Below, one piece after another: positions 62,805 through 64,000 of a DNA stretch of 64,000 bases. The stretch's first letter is position 1; the number at the start of each line of letters is the position of its first letter. The translations under genes were made by a program, and so were the position numbers. The notes under the pieces are model-generated. The model was not told the DNA's origin. It saw only the letters and a list, made by a program, of their open reading frames with translations, and made no database searches. The stretch lies in contig CAITNO010000016.1 in the NCBI GenBank assembly GCA_903893795.1, forward strand, positions 1-64,000, read 5' to 3'. This stretch comes from Candidatus Hydrogenedentota bacterium (GTDB lineage: Bacteria; Hydrogenedentota; Hydrogenedentia; Hydrogenedentales; CAITNO01).

Positions 62805-63776
62805 CTACACCGTTGTCAGCACCACCTTGCCGACGGTCTTGCGGTCGGAGATTTGGCGCATCGCCTCGGCTGCCAACTCAAGGGGAAAGACGTGCCGCAC
62901 GATGACCGCCAGTTTGCCGTCGGCCAGCCAGCTTTGAAGGTCGGCCAGTGCATCGCTCATGGCCTCCGCATCCGTGGTGTAGCCCATGAGATGGAATCCC
63001 GCCACGGTCCAATTGTTGGCGAGCAGTTCCACCGGGTTCACCGTGGGCACGTTCTTGCTGGCCACGCCCAGTGTCACCAGCACACCCCGTGATTTGAGAC
63101 AGCGCAGGCTCTGGTCAAAGGTGTCGCCGCCGACAGATTCGATAATCAGGTCGCAGCCCTTTCCCGCCGTAATCTCGCGTACCCGCGTGCCGAGATCCTC
63201 CTCGGCGTAATTCACGGGAAAATGGCAGCCCAAATCACGGATCAATGTGCACTTCTCCGCAGTGCTGCAGGTGCCGATGACCGTCGCGCCGACATTGCTG
63301 GCGATTTGTACCAGCATCGTGCCCAGCCCTCCTGCCGCGGCTTGCACCAGCACCGTCTGGCCCGCCTTCAGGCGACCCAGGGTGAGCAGGGCGTGATAGG
63401 CCGTCAGGTACTGGCAGGGAATGGCCGAGGCCTGTTCAAAGGTCAGTTCCACCGGCTTGGGCAGGAGAAAGGCGGCGGGGGCGATGACATATTCACTGTA
63501 GCCGTTCTGGCAAAAGGCCATCACGGTATCGCCCGTATTCCAGCCGGTCACATTCGGTCCCACCTGGTCTATCAGGCCCGCCACCTCGAAACCGGCGCCA
63601 TAGGGCGGCTGCGGTCCGTTGGGATAGAGTCCGTCGCGCTGCATGATGTCGGCATAATTCATCCCTGCCGCCGCGACTTTGATGCGCACCTCGCCCGCAC
63701 CCGGTTCCGGCACGGCAACCTCATGCAGTTCAACCACTTCCGGCCCGCCGAAACGTGTCACCACCATCTGTTTCAT
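62805..63776 (-). CDS. NADPH:quinone oxidoreductase-like zinc-independent MDR protein
   Basis: The 323-residue protein from ATG 63776 (AAGGAGA upstream) is a medium-chain dehydrogenase of the quinone oxidoreductase branch. It has GFEVAGLIDQVGPNVTGW, a nucleotide loop VLVQAAAGGLGTMLVQIASNVGATVIGTCST (AAAGGLG) and VNYAEEDLGTRVREITAGKGCDLIIESVGG. The structural-zinc Cys loop is missing, as expected for this branch. It probably reduces quinones or enoyl compounds with NADPH. A longer upstream frame is a low-quality extension. It converges on the lactonase gene across the MITE-like repeat. Confidence 0.88.
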   Translation of the reverse strand: MKQMVVTRFGGPEVVELHEVAVPEPGAGEVRIKVAAAGMNYADIMQRDGLYPNGPQPPYGAGFEVAGLIDQVGPNVTGWNTGDTVMAFCQNGYSEYVIAPAAFLLPKPVELTFEQASAIPCQYLTAYHALLTLGRLKAGQTVLVQAAAGGLGTMLVQIASNVGATVIGTCSTAEKCTLIRDLGCHFPVNYAEEDLGTRVREITAGKGCDLIIESVGGDTFDQSLRCLKSRGVLVTLGVASKNVPTVNPVELLANNWTVAGFHLMGYTTDAEAMSDALADLQSWLADGKLAVIVRHVFPLELAAEAMRQISDRKTVGKVVLTTV

Positions 63777-64000
63777 TTGCTTGTCTCCTTCGTTTGGACA
63801 CCTATGGCAACACCACAGGGGGCTTTTGGCTTCCCGTCGGGCACGGTAACCACGAAAGGGCAGCCGGTCTTGCGCTTTCTTGCGGCGCACGAAGGAAGAA
63901 AGAAAGGGAGCACGTCCTGGTTCGGAAATAACGCATGCGGTGGGCGATCGGTCAGGCTACGGCGCTTTGGTTGCTCCATCGACCGGCACTCAACAAGCGC

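Noticed and set aside
1-64000. CRISPR arrays, rRNA genes, integrases, complete insertion sequences
   Set aside because: No regularly spaced direct repeats, no rRNA-like segments and no transposase or integrase motifs were found on either strand.
63777-64000. 68-codon minus-strand frame at the window end
   Set aside because: Low complexity, no motif, and it overlaps the ribosome site and start of the quinone oxidoreductase gene.

Overview
The window is GC-rich DNA with dense bacterial genes, mostly GTG/ATG starts with Shine-Dalgarno sites. The content is a Wzx/Wzy-type surface polysaccharide locus, Ser/Thr kinases including one fused to an FGE-sulfatase domain, secreted glycan-active enzymes, a lipoprotein-free FAD oxidoreductase with an export signal, FadN/FadA beta-oxidation and many small palindromic repeats. 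This suits a Gram-negative heterotroph of the PVC or Hydrogenedentota type. That placement is inference from gene content only; no rRNA is present.

Layout. 1-426 is the 3' end of a secreted protein with repeated Kre9/Knh1-like Ig modules. 1010-9542 (+) is a polysaccharide operon: pyruvyl transferase, Wzx flippase, FrhB-like ferredoxin protein, unknown beta-propeller, Wzy/ligase, GT4 and a hexapeptide acetyltransferase, with a second strong promoter at 7622. Converging on it, 22221-9591 (-) carries nucleotide-sugar genes: CapE, CapF and CapG (UDP-L-FucNAc pathway), a cupin, a GT4, a FlaA1-type dehydratase, a PglC-type initiating phosphoglycosyl transferase, a DegT aminotransferase and a methyltransferase. 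Between CapF and CapG this operon is interrupted by a truncated DUF1016 (PDDEXK) gene, a decayed second copy of the capF 3' end, and a B12-binding radical SAM gene. A tRNA-Ser(GGA) with a near-consensus promoter lies beside capE.

22698-30056 is mixed metabolism: GT9, PpnP nucleoside phosphorylase, SDR, membrane-anchored EEP hydrolase, SirB1-like transglutaminase-fold protein, and glycogen phosphorylase. 30391-35499 encodes a 1702-residue protein joining a DnaQ-like exonuclease, a RecQ helicase and a UvrD-type helicase. It is followed by a large MscS channel, a FAD oxidoreductase, a membrane protein, glucuronate isomerase, two convergent Ser/Thr kinase genes, a GT39-like membrane protein and a GH127 enzyme with a LamG-like end.

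52289-64000 holds fadN-fadA, mntP, rlmI, a GH43-like propeller protein, an exported unknown, and an apparently exported chimera (59937-60890) built from HU, EF-Tu domain 2 and a second HU-like domain. It ends with a GT2, an SMP-30 lactonase and a quinone oxidoreductase.

The two strongest novelty candidates are the HU/EF-Tu-D2/HU chimera and the exonuclease-RecQ-UvrD fusion. A third theme is invasion of genes by short palindromic repeats, in frame, in capF, the GH127 gene and the GH43-like gene.
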